From: Aquilaria yunnanensis
Taxonomy: Eukaryota; Streptophyta; Magnoliopsida; Malvales; Thymelaeaceae
DNA length: 64,000 nucleotides
Direction: 5' to 3'
Assembly (NCBI GenBank): GCA_039654915.1
Contig: CM077594.1
Coordinates: 12,242,001-12,306,000, forward strand
Numbering within the stretch: the stretch's first letter is position 1; each line of letters starts with the position of its first letter. Under the pieces are notes generated by a model, which ran no database searches, was not told the origin of the DNA, and worked only from the letters and a program-made list of their open reading frames with translations. The position numbers and the translations under genes are program-made. Shown here one piece after another: positions 55,586-64,000 of the stretch.

Positions 55586-56542
55586 TGATAGCCAAAGGCT
55601 ATTGCCTCCTCAGTAGTAACTCCCTGCCAGAATATTGGCCGAGGAGTCTGACGTCACCCAAGAGAGGATCTTTTTATTGACCTCGGAGGGTGCGAAGTCA
55701 AACACTATGAGCTCGAGACTTTGGTTAGCTCGTCAGGAATCCCGAGGACAACACCGTCTCCATCGAGGGGCCAAACTGACCGTCTTCGGGTTAGAGAGCC
55801 ATCTCTCTGAAGCAAGGGAGAATCTCCCCGAAGGCAGAGGCCCCGAAGAGGTCTTCCCCGAACAAGAAACACCTGAACAAGGGAATCCCCGAACTATGGG
55901 TGTGAGTCCCGAAGAAGGTGTTCATCAAGGGAACTCCCAGAACTATGGGATAGATCCCGAAGGATGTGCTTGCACGGAAGGACGGATAGAATCCGAAGAG
56001 GGTGCACGCACCGAAGGGCGACCTCGGGAGTACGGTATGAGCATTTAAGGAGCCTCTGACATGCCGCCCACAAGCCCTACACGTCACATCAGAACGGCGA
56101 ACTGACATGCCGTAGCCGCTCCAGTCCTGACACAACCTGTCCGGGTCTGGGGCTAAAGGAGGCTGCAAACGACTGCCTGTCCCCTAGGTCCAAAAGTACA
56201 GATCAAATCGGACCGAACACGTGTCATGATCTGAACGGACCAGCTACTCCTATAAATACTAGGAAATGGGACTGGGCAAAGGATGGGCATTTTCCTCCCT
56301 CTGAGAAAACACAAAACAGGCAAGACACTTGACCCCTTAGTGTTCTTCCTCCACTTTTACTCAGAAAACTGACTTGGGCGTCGGAAGGTCCTCCCCGGAA
56401 AAGCAAACCGGGGACCTCCTAACCTCTTCTTTGAGCTTTTCAGGCACACTCAGCTGCGAAACTAGAGCTCCAGGCTCTCGCCTCCTCAGGAAGTCTTTCC
56501 ACCTGTCAACATGACAGCAAACGAAGATGCCTTGGGGCATCA
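55586..56542 (+). repeat. 5' LTR of A2
   Basis: It is 957 bp, starting TGATAGCC-AAA-GGCTATTG and ending GGGGCATCA. It differs from the A1 LTR mainly around 55965-56030, where extra bases (an imperfect repeat of CGAAGGATGTGCTTGCACGG) replace the CCCAGGGAACC stretch. AACACGTGTC is at 56216-56225 and TATAAATA at 56251-56258. Confidence 0.93.
56251..56258 (+). promoter_or_regulatory. TATA box of the A2 LTR promoter
   Basis: TATAAATA lies 35 bases after the start of an intact G-box decamer AACACGTGTC. In A1 the decamer reads AACACATGTC, so A2 may retain the stronger version. Confidence 0.75.
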
Positions 56543-59500
56543 TTTGGCGCCGTCTGTGGGAAACTATTCCCAGGTAGCTATTGTCGAAACTCGGCGTTCG
56601 AAGGACAAAGGACTCCCGAAGTCCCCGTCCGCGCCTGAGACCCAACCAGCTACCGAACAAAGTCCCCCAGAGACTTCCTTGCCTGAAGAGGAACGCCCTC
56701 TTGTCATCACCATGGGTTTTTTACGAGACTTTCAGAGGTCTGTTGTGGCTGAAATGACACAACAGATAGACCGAAGGTGGCCGCAACCAGCCCAGGCGCA
56801 AAAACCCACTTTGCCAGCACGACCTCGGGAGAAAAGCCCAAGGGCAACCCATCATAGCTCGGGAAATGGGGAGCCGCGGGAAGAGTCCTCGACAGATAAC
56901 TTGCCCCTCGGAGCACGGCTGGCGGAGAGAGCGAGGCCTGAACGACCCGAAGTCCCGTCCAGAAGAAGTTTGTCGCCAGAGGAAAGGTCCCTCTCACCTC
57001 GGTACCGAAGTCGCTCACCGAAGAGACGGCAACAGTCCTTTTACCCAAGAACCTCCAAGCACCAGGAAGAGGAGCCCAGTGCTACGCTCCTCCTGGAGAA
57101 AGTCTTGGCAAGACTGGAGAGAGTGGAACAGCAAGTGGCACGCAAGCCTGTTTGGGCCAGGCTAACTGAAACCGTCTCTGGAGAGGAAACTCCTTTCGCC
57201 CGAACAGTGGTCGAGGCGGCCATGCCAAGTGACTTCAGGCTACCTCGGCTAGAGACCTATGAGGGTCGGACTGATCCCCAGGCCTACCTAACAAAGTATA
57301 AACGCAGCATGGTGCTACACGGGGCTGATGATGCTACACTCTGCAAGTGCTTTGAAGTCACCCTCGCAGGACCAGCAACTGCCTGGTACAATTCCCTGCC
57401 TCCCGGAAACATCAGGGGGTTCCAGGAGCTGTCCACAGCGTTCACCCAACAGTTCATTGGGAGCAAGCCGACGGCGAAGATGCCCGTCCAGATGTTTGAC
57501 ATAGCACAAAGAAACGGGGAGACCATCCGTGACTATGTCGAGAGGTTCAACAGAGAGGCTCTCTGTGTTCTGGACTTTCGTCCCGAAATCCGCATCCTCG
57601 CCATGACGAGGGGCCTCCGGAGGGATTCGCACTTGTTTTATGAATTCTCCAAAGATCCCCTGGACACGCTAGGAGAATTCTACCGAAGGGCTGAACAACA
57701 TATGACAGCTGAAAAGCTGAGAATGACTGGACCGAAGGCTGACCATATTCACACTCGTGGCGAAGGATCCAGCCAGCAAGCCCGGTGTCCAACGGAACAG
57801 TTAGGGCGACCTCGGAGAATGCGAGTAGGAGGAAGGAAGCCCCAAAACTTTACACCTCTGAGCACCACGAGGGCTAACGTCCTCATGGCGTTGGAAAAAC
57901 AGGGGGCTCAAATCCAACGACCGAGGGGCATGACTGCTGACAATAGAAGGAACATGAAGAAGTTCTATCAGTTCCACTGTGATCACGGTCATGACACCGA
58001 AGACTGCTTTCAGTTGAAAAACTACATTGAATCACTGATAAAGCAGGGCCAGCTTCGGCGTTATTTGAGAATGCCTTCCCCGAAGGGGAAAAAAGAGGAA
58101 GAAGGAAAGCCCGATGACGAGGATTACAATTCAGACAGGCGAAGGAACCGAAGTCCGAGAAGGCGTCCTCCACCTTCGGCAGGAGTAATACAGATGATCA
58201 CAACCGGACTTCCATCCTCGGAAAGAAAAAGAAGGGCCAGAGAGATAGCGGTGATGGAATATCAGAGCCCAACGAAAAAATTGGCCCTCGAGGATGGCTC
58301 CACCATCGTATTTCCCCATGACGATTCATTGCTGATAATGGCGAGGATAGGAAACTGGGACGTCAAGAGGGTACTGCTGGACGATGGGTCAAACACAGAC
58401 GTCTTGTTCTCACATTTGCTGCCAAGCTTGGGCGTATCCAGGAGTGACCTCAAGGCTGTTACTTCACCCACGTTCAGTGTAGGACTATCTGAGCTACCTG
58501 TCCTCGGGTGGATCGACCTCCCCTTGATGATGAAAGGAACTTCAGAGAAAGGAACTGCTGAGTTGTTCGCCTCTACCATGGCAAGATTCATAGTCATGGA
58601 CGTTCCTTCGTCATACAACGCCATCCTCGGCAGACAGACACAGGGAAATCTGCACATTCGCCCAGATGTAAAGTACTTGACCGTCACCTTCGCCACCAAG
58701 GAAGGAGACGCAAAGATCTTCATTGATCAAGGCGAGGTGAGAAAGGTGTTCGTCAGAGCACGAAAGGCTCCAGCAAGCAACTTAGCACATGCTGTAGAAG
58801 CAAAAGAGCTGGAAAGGGGCGAGGCAGAAGATCCCACAAAAGCGGAAACAGGAGAAGTAGATCTTGTCCCAGGCCATAATACCCGAATAGGGAAAAGCAT
58901 GGCCGAAGGAGACAAGCAAAAACTTGTATCTTTTCTGCTCGCAAATAAAGATCTGTTCGCCTACTCGCCGAAGGACATGCCAGGGGTAAACCCTCATGTA
59001 ATCCAGCATAGCCTCAAAGCGAGTCCGGAAATAAAACCTGTCCGGCAAAAGAAACGGAGCATATCAGCTCACAAAAGTGACTTCGTGAAGACCGAAGTCC
59101 AGCGTCTGATAGACGCTAGCGTTATCCGGGAGGTAAACTACCCCGAATGGCTAAGCAACGTGGTAATTGCCACAAAAGAAGGAAGTAGTAAGCTCCAGAT
59201 GTGCATCGACTTCAGAAATTTGAACGATGCTTGCCCGAAAGATTCGTATCCTCTTCCGCCAATAGACCAACTGGTAGACTCAACTGCCGAGTACGGGCTC
59301 CTAAGTTTCCTGGACGCTTTCAGTGGGTATCATCAGATAAGGATGGACCCCGAAGATGAAGAGAAGACTGCCTTCATCATTGAGGGAGGAACATATTGCT
59401 ATATCAGGATGCCCTTCGGACTCAAAAATGCAGGAGCCACCTACCAGAGGCTGATGAACAAAGTCTTCAAAGACCAAATGGGGAGGAACATGGAGGTGTA

Positions 59501-61241
59501 TGTTGATGATATGATAGTCAAAAGCAAACTGCCTGGCTACCACGTTGCAGATTTAGAGGAAACCTTCCAAAAACTCAGAGCCTTCGGGATCCGCCTTAAT
59601 CCTGAGAAATGCATCTTCGGGGTGACCTCGGGAAAGTTCCTTGGGTACATGGTATCCGAAAGAGGCATCGATGCTAACCCCGAGAAGATTAAGGCTCTGC
59701 TTGAATTCCGAACTCCTGCCACAGTCAAAGACGTGCAAAGGCTCACCGGAAGAATAACCTCTCTGAGCAGGTTTATTTCCAGGTACAGAGATAGGTGTCG
59801 ACCCTTCTTCAAAGTCCTCACAAAGGCAGCAAAGATGGAAGGCGACCTCGGAAGGAATGGTCATCCTTGGGATGAAGATTGCCAAAAAGCCTGGGAAGAA
59901 CTCAAAGTCTACTTGGCCAGCCTGCCGACCCTGCGACAACCTCGGGAGGGAGAGCCCCTCGTATTATACCTCGCCGTCACAAAAAAAGCTGTGAGCTCGG
60001 TCCTCGTGAAAGAAGAAGGGCCAAAGCAATGGCCGGTCTACTATGTCAGCAAGTCCCTGCATGGCGCCGAAGTCAGGTACCCTTTGCTTCAAAAAGCCAT
60101 ATATGCCTTAGTGCTTGCAGGGAGAAGGCTGCGGCCATACTTTCAGGCTCACCCCATTATCGTCCGAAGTACCCTGCCTCTACGGGATGTTATGAGGAAA
60201 GTGGATCATTCGGGAAGGCTTTCCAAGTGGTGTATAGAGCTTGGTGAGCACGACATCACGTATGAACCCCGGAAAGCTATAAAAGCTCAAGCTTTGGCAG
60301 ATTTCATCGCCGAAGTACCAAACACCGAGGAGGGACATTCATTTTCGGGCGAAGATGAGCCAGAATGGACGTTATATGTTGACGGGGCCTCAGGATCCGA
60401 ACACCAGGGAGCTGGAGTGATTATCAGAGGCCCCGAAGGCCTAGAAGTAATGAAGGCCATCAAATTCAGTTTCAACGCCACCAACAATATGGCTGAGTAT
60501 GAGGCCCTCATAGCAGGATTACGCCTGGCCAGAAAAATTGGCGTGAGAAACTTGAAAGCCCATAGTGATTCCCAGCTGGTGGTCCGGCAAATGGCAGGGG
60601 ACTATGGCGCGAAAGACCCGACCTTGGCGAAATACCATGAGTTGGTAACAAAGCTTATTCGGGAGTTCGACGCCGTGAAAATCGAGAATGTACCCCGACG
60701 AGAAAATGCTGAGGCAGACTGTTTGGCGAAGTCCAAAACTTGCACCGAAGTGCTAAGCCACCCCAGCCTCACGGTGTTAAGCATAGAGACCTCGGGGAAA
60801 GGATGGAAAGAACCAATCAAAACGTATCTCGCAACCAACACACTCCCCGAAGACCCCAGCGAAGCCGCAAAAGTGCGAAGGCGCTCGGGACGTTTCTTCT
60901 TAATTGGAGAAGAACTATATCGGCAAGGGTATGCAAATCCACTACAGAGGTGTGTTAGTGAAGAGGATACTGAAATGATCCTCGAAGAAGTTCACGAAGG
61001 TGCCTGTGGTTCGCACATCGGAACCGACGCCCTGGCAGCAGTGATACTTCGCCAAGGATACTTCTGGCCTACCCTGAGAAAGGACGCCAAGCAGTTCGTC
61101 CGGAAATGTGGTAGTTGCCAGAGACATGCGAACATCCAAAGAACACCCTCGGAGTTCGTGACTTCGGCAGACTATCCTTGGCCCTTCGCAGTTTGGGGCA
61201 TAGATCTCATGGGCCACTTCCAACGACGCCTGGAGGCATAA
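56511..61241 (+). CDS. gag-protease-RT-RNase H-aRNase H-integrase polyprotein of A2
   Basis: One open frame of 1576 codons with no gag-pol frameshift site. It starts at the ATG inside the LTR. Domains by residue: gag core about 258-350; zinc-knuckle-like motif near 483, whose first Cys is Tyr here (YQFHCDHGHDTEDC; Cys in A1); protease LLDDGSNTDVLFSH near 619; RT about 840-1040 with YVDD near 997; first RNase H about 1147-1220 with LYLAV in place of the usual catalytic TDAS; archaeal-type RNase H about 1285-1412 with YVDGAS, EYEAL, AHSDSQLV and ENAEADCLA; integrase zinc region from about 1493 and GIDLMG near 1562. A missing T at about 61209 (CATGGG against CATTGGG in A1) shifts the frame, and it ends at 61241. 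Confidence 0.95.
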   Translation: MTANEDALGHHLAPSVGNYSQVAIVETRRSKDKGLPKSPSAPETQPATEQSPPETSLPEEERPLVITMGFLRDFQRSVVAEMTQQIDRRWPQPAQAQKPTLPARPREKSPRATHHSSGNGEPREESSTDNLPLGARLAERARPERPEVPSRRSLSPEERSLSPRYRSRSPKRRQQSFYPRTSKHQEEEPSATLLLEKVLARLERVEQQVARKPVWARLTETVSGEETPFARTVVEAAMPSDFRLPRLETYEGRTDPQAYLTKYKRSMVLHGADDATLCKCFEVTLAGPATAWYNSLPPGNIRGFQELSTAFTQQFIGSKPTAKMPVQMFDIAQRNGETIRDYVERFNREALCVLDFRPEIRILAMTRGLRRDSHLFYEFSKDPLDTLGEFYRRAEQHMTAEKLRMTGPKADHIHTRGEGSSQQARCPTEQLGRPRRMRVGGRKPQNFTPLSTTRANVLMALEKQGAQIQRPRGMTADNRRNMKKFYQFHCDHGHDTEDCFQLKNYIESLIKQGQLRRYLRMPSPKGKKEEEGKPDDEDYNSDRRRNRSPRRRPPPSAGVIQMITTGLPSSERKRRAREIAVMEYQSPTKKLALEDGSTIVFPHDDSLLIMARIGNWDVKRVLLDDGSNTDVLFSHLLPSLGVSRSDLKAVTSPTFSVGLSELPVLGWIDLPLMMKGTSEKGTAELFASTMARFIVMDVPSSYNAILGRQTQGNLHIRPDVKYLTVTFATKEGDAKIFIDQGEVRKVFVRARKAPASNLAHAVEAKELERGEAEDPTKAETGEVDLVPGHNTRIGKSMAEGDKQKLVSFLLANKDLFAYSPKDMPGVNPHVIQHSLKASPEIKPVRQKKRSISAHKSDFVKTEVQRLIDASVIREVNYPEWLSNVVIATKEGSSKLQMCIDFRNLNDACPKDSYPLPPIDQLVDSTAEYGLLSFLDAFSGYHQIRMDPEDEEKTAFIIEGGTYCYIRMPFGLKNAGATYQRLMNKVFKDQMGRNMEVYVDDMIVKSKLPGYHVADLEETFQKLRAFGIRLNPEKCIFGVTSGKFLGYMVSERGIDANPEKIKALLEFRTPATVKDVQRLTGRITSLSRFISRYRDRCRPFFKVLTKAAKMEGDLGRNGHPWDEDCQKAWEELKVYLASLPTLRQPREGEPLVLYLAVTKKAVSSVLVKEEGPKQWPVYYVSKSLHGAEVRYPLLQKAIYALVLAGRRLRPYFQAHPIIVRSTLPLRDVMRKVDHSGRLSKWCIELGEHDITYEPRKAIKAQALADFIAEVPNTEEGHSFSGEDEPEWTLYVDGASGSEHQGAGVIIRGPEGLEVMKAIKFSFNATNNMAEYEALIAGLRLARKIGVRNLKAHSDSQLVVRQMAGDYGAKDPTLAKYHELVTKLIREFDAVKIENVPRRENAEADCLAKSKTCTEVLSHPSLTVLSIETSGKGWKEPIKTYLATNTLPEDPSEAAKVRRRSGRFFLIGEELYRQGYANPLQRCVSEEDTEMILEEVHEGACGSHIGTDALAAVILRQGYFWPTLRKDAKQFVRKCGSCQRHANIQRTPSEFVTSADYPWPFAVWGIDLMGHFQRRLEA
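56545..56562 (+). other. Primer-binding site of A2
   Basis: TGGCGCCGTCTGTGGGAA, two bases after the LTR end. It is identical to A1 and is read through by the gag frame. Confidence 0.85.
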
Positions 61242-62038
61242 AGTTCTGCGTAGTAGCAGTAGACTATTTCTCTAAGTGGGTCGAGGCAGAACCTCTGACA
61301 ACTATCTCGGCAAAAGAAGTGCAGAAGTTCGTATGGAAAAACATCGTATGCAGATTTGGCATACCGAGGGTACTCGTAGCGGACAATGGATCCCAATTCA
61401 CAGACAAAGGATTCCAAGAATTCATTAGCGACCTCGGGACAAAAATGCACTTCGCCCCAGTAACTCACCCCCAAAGTAATCGGCAGGTGGAAGTATCTAA
61501 CAGGACCATAAAAGATGGTCTGAAAAAGAGACTGAGGGAAGCAAAAGGGAAATGGCCAGGGGAACTCCAGAGCGTGTTATGGAGTTACCGAACAACACCC
61601 CGAAGAGCCACAGGGGAAACGCCCTTTTCACTCGTCTTCGGCACAGAGGCCATCATCCCTGTCGAGGTAGTACAACCGTCAATACGAGTCCAAGTGTTCG
61701 ATGAAAATGGAAATGACCTCGGCCTGAGAACCAAGCTCGACCTCGTCGGCAAACACAGAGAAGTAGCCGAGCTGAGAAGAAAAGCTTTCCAGCAAAGAGT
61801 AGCAGCAGCCACAAACCTACGCGCCAGGCCAAAGGGAATAAAACAGGGAGACCTTGTTCTCCGAAAGGCTGAATTTGCACCCCGAAAGCCATCCCACGGG
61901 GTACTTCGCGCAAATTGGGAAGGACCATACCTGGTACTTGCTGAAGTACGAAAAGGAGTTTATAAGCTCGGTGATGCCGAAGGCATAGAATTAAAAAAAA
62001 CTTGGCACTCAGAGGCCTTGAAAAAATTCTATGCCTAA
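61210..62038 (+). pseudogene. Integrase remainder of A2, displaced by one base
   Basis: The next frame carries the rest of the integrase without further stops: VAVDYFSKWVEAEPL, VADNGSQFTDKGFQ (second Asp) and HPQSNRQVEVSNRT (Glu). A1 has SNGQ where A2 has SNRQ, a Gly-to-Arg change beside the catalytic Glu. The C-terminal part has LRANWEGPYLVLAEVRKG and the stop is at 62036-62038. Counted across the frame change the polyprotein would be about 1840 residues. It is likely inactive because of the lost base, unless rare frameshifting occurs. Confidence 0.9.
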
Positions 62039-62123
62039 AAGTTTGGTGGGAAGGTTGTATTGCACAAGTTGGACAAATTTGTCTAAGTAAAAAGTTCTGA
62101 AGAAGTACAAAACAAGAGTCTCA

Positions 62124-62330
62124 CGAAAGTCTCTTGAGCGAATATGTTCGGGACAAAGGAAAGCAAAAGTGTGGTTTTCCGAAGTCTCTTGAGCGAATAT
62201 GTTCGGGACAAAGGAAAGCAAGAGTATGGTTTTCCGAAGTCCCTTGAGCGAATATGTTCGGGACAAAGGAAAGCAAAAGTATGGTTTCCGAAGTCTCTCG
62301 AGCGAATTATGTTCGGGACAAAGGGAAACA
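62124..62330 (+). repeat. 55-bp tandem repeat, four copies, between pol and the antisense gene of A2
   Basis: CTTGAGCG or CTCGAGCG recurs at 62133, 62188, 62243 and 62297, a period of 55, 55 and 54. It is the same unit as in A1, with GTCTCTTGAGCGAATATGTTCGGGAC variants. The copy number differs from A1 (six), so the array changes length within one family. Confidence 0.92.
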
Positions 62331-62458
62331 AAGGGATCTGGCAAAAAATACTTAGCCAAATTTTTATCTATTGAGCCAAAGAGTGCTTACAGAGAAGAAA
62401 GTTGCTGAAAGGCTACAAAAAAGAAGAAGAAAATGAAGACAAAAGGCCCTAGTACAAA

Positions 62459-64000
62459 CTAAGGAACCTCGGCGTCTTGAGAACTGCCAGCCTCTGTGCT
62501 TTTGTCAGCAGCCTTCGGCGCCGGGAAAGAAGGAGGCAGTTTCAAGTGCTCGATCTTGGACCAAGTCCACCGAGGCTCCTTCGGGATGTTCATGCCTTCC
62601 AGGAAGGAGAGGTCAAAATCTGGGAATTTCTGCAGAATTTGGTGCCGAGCAAGACAGAAGCCGTCTTGAAAGCCCAACTTCGTCATATCATCGGACTCCC
62701 GCTTCTTGACCGCCAAATCTGCATGGTGCTTCTCCAGATCCGCGTAATCCTTCTCCAGATCCTTAAGCTTTCTCTTCAATGCCTTCATCTTCTTCTTCTC
62801 TTCTGAAGGCTTCTTCAGGGAGGCGACCTCGGCTTCGAGCTGGGCCTTTTCCTCGAGCGTCTTCGCAAGGATTGCGTCACTTTCTGACTTATCCTTTTGA
62901 ATTGCTTCTACGATCGAAGTCAGCTCCGCCATCTGAGAGCCGATGTCGGAAAGTTTCTGGGAGGTGCCTTTCTCAAGTTCCTCTTTCTCTTTTATGAACC
63001 CCTCCCGAAGTTCAGCAATTTCCTTCTCCGAAGACTGCTTCAGCTGAGCATTATCGGCAGCCAACGCCGAACACTGGGCCTTCGTCTTGGTGTAAAGGTC
63101 CCAGAGTGACACCCTCCTTTCTGACTCTCGCGCCACCCGAACACGGAGCAACCCGGCATACCCCATCAGCTGCAAAAAAAGCAAACAAAGGGAAAATGAT
63201 GCTAAGTAAAAAGCAAAGGCGAAATTGGCACTAAGGAAATAGTGAAGCCTACCTGGGCGGCATGTTCAGTAAGTTTGGCGGCCAAAGAGATGTCGCCTGG
63301 GTAAGCCTCCGTAAGGGCCTTGTAAGAGGCCTCAGTAAAAACCCCTTTGCATATCTGCCTGGCCATCTCGGGACAGTCCTCGGAGTACATATTCATGTCC
63401 TCCGTGAACGTCCAGAAGGGCTCCTTCGGAACTTTCCCTGCTGGGACTTGGGCATCCCGAAGGGCCCTCTTACGGGCGTGTTCGGCAACCCAGTCAGGAG
63501 CGGCCACCTCCGCTGCACAACAAGGCAGGAAAATTGGTTAAGGCCAGAAAACCCTTAAGGATTTACAAGAGCGTGCACAACAAGGTCCTTCGACAAAGTA
63601 CAAACCTGCTGGCACCTCGGTAACGTCGTCGTCAAGAATCGACGTCGCCTCAGTAGAGATCCCCTTGCCTTTTATTTGGCGTCGTTCCTCGGCAGAAGGG
63701 TCTCCGCCCCACCGCCCTCCAGAAGAGCATGCGAAGGCACGGGCTTTGAGGAAGGACGTCGGAAGAAGGGACGTCGACAGAAGGAACCTCGGGCAAAGGG
63801 GCAGCAGGGTTTTCGGGCTCATCGTCTACCTCTTCCGAAATTTGCGGAAGAGAGGAAGGAGCAGCTTTCTTGGCCCGTTTGGAAGGAGGGCCGCCTGAAG
63901 TCTGCTTCCGCCTCCGAGAGGCAGCCTTCTTTGTCTGTTCGCCCCTCTCGGCCTGCCCCGTAAAAAGAGCCTTGTAGAAGGCAGCCGTGTCGTCGCCCAT
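62459..64000 (-). pseudogene. Antisense spliced gene of A2, exons 2-4, two single-base losses
   Basis: Exons on the minus strand are exon 2 from beyond 64000 to 63606, exon 3 63512-63253 and exon 4 63169-62459. The GT-AG introns 63605-63513 and 63252-63170 match those of A1. Exons 3 and 4 are open and close to A1 (PFWTFTEDMNMYSED, the coiled coil, FPDFDLSFLEGMNIP). In exon 2 two single-base losses relative to A1, near 63752 and 63702, shift the frame between SSDVLPQSP and SAEERRQIKGKG. Exon 1 and the promoter are outside the window. This copy is probably inactive. Confidence 0.78.

Larger units (their letters stand above)
55586..64000 (+). mobile_element. LTR retrotransposon A2 (Ty3/gypsy, Tat lineage), incomplete at right edge
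   Basis: This is a second copy of family A, inserted in the gag of D. The left flank (55581-55585, atatc) should be one target copy, with the partner beyond the window. The layout matches A1: LTR, PBS, gag-pol, 55-bp repeats, antisense gene. Gag-pol is the least damaged in the window, with one missing base. The 3' LTR is not included, so insertion age cannot be read. Confidence 0.93.

Noticed and set aside
1..64000. tRNA or rRNA genes and CRISPR-like arrays
   Set aside because: No cloverleaf with both boxes apart from the SINE was seen, and no rRNA signature. The tandem arrays present belong to LTR elements and have no spacer structure.

Overview
This is nuclear DNA from a flowering plant, probably a eudicot. 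Most of it is LTR retrotransposon sequence of the Ty3/gypsy Tat lineage, mixed with hAT and CACTA DNA transposons, copia and LINE remnants, a SINE and scattered host-gene debris. No bacterial, organellar or CRISPR features were seen, and no complete functional host gene. The species cannot be named from the window.

Positions 1-26232 hold a three-level nest. Element E (minus strand, cut by the left edge) has its 5' LTR at 25361-26232. Element A1 (954-23051, plus strand, two 935-bp LTRs) sits inside E between its protease and reverse transcriptase. Element B (3255-14201, plus strand, LTRs of 887 and 882 bp) sits inside the A1 gag gene with a perfect 5-bp target duplication. By eye the A1 LTRs differ at about 15 sites and the B LTRs at about 11, which agrees with the nesting order. 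A second family-A copy, A2 (55586 to the right edge), is inserted in the gag of an Ogre-like element D (LTR 50426-53207). A2 keeps gag-protease-RT-RNase H-archaeal-type RNase H-integrase in nearly one open frame, broken by one missing base.

The most unusual content is an antisense gene between pol and the 3' LTR in A1, B and A2. In A1 and B it has four exons and three GT-AG introns at matching positions and phases. It has its own TATA box about 245 bp before the ATG and an upstream CACGTG. It predicts a protein of about 725-733 residues: an N-terminal domain resembling Pfam 'putative gypsy type transposon' proteins, a basic/acidic linker, a small conserved domain and a coiled coil. It is open throughout in A1 and B, although the pol of B is heavily broken. 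Convergent sense and antisense units are separated by hairpin-forming tandem repeats. The gag ATG lies exactly 32 bases before the LTR end in all four elements, so the primer-binding site is translated.

Positions 26233-50425 are AT-rich. They hold a SERINC exon and a possible RCC1-repeat scrap beside a CACTA terminus, a 4350-bp hAT transposon (29535-33884) with a perfect 8-bp target duplication, small hAT-like elements, a SINE with target duplications, a CYP71-like cytochrome P450 pseudogene (36701-38345), a copia gag with a 169-bp LTR, a LINE 3' remnant, a second CACTA-like terminus and a V-ATPase subunit c fragment.
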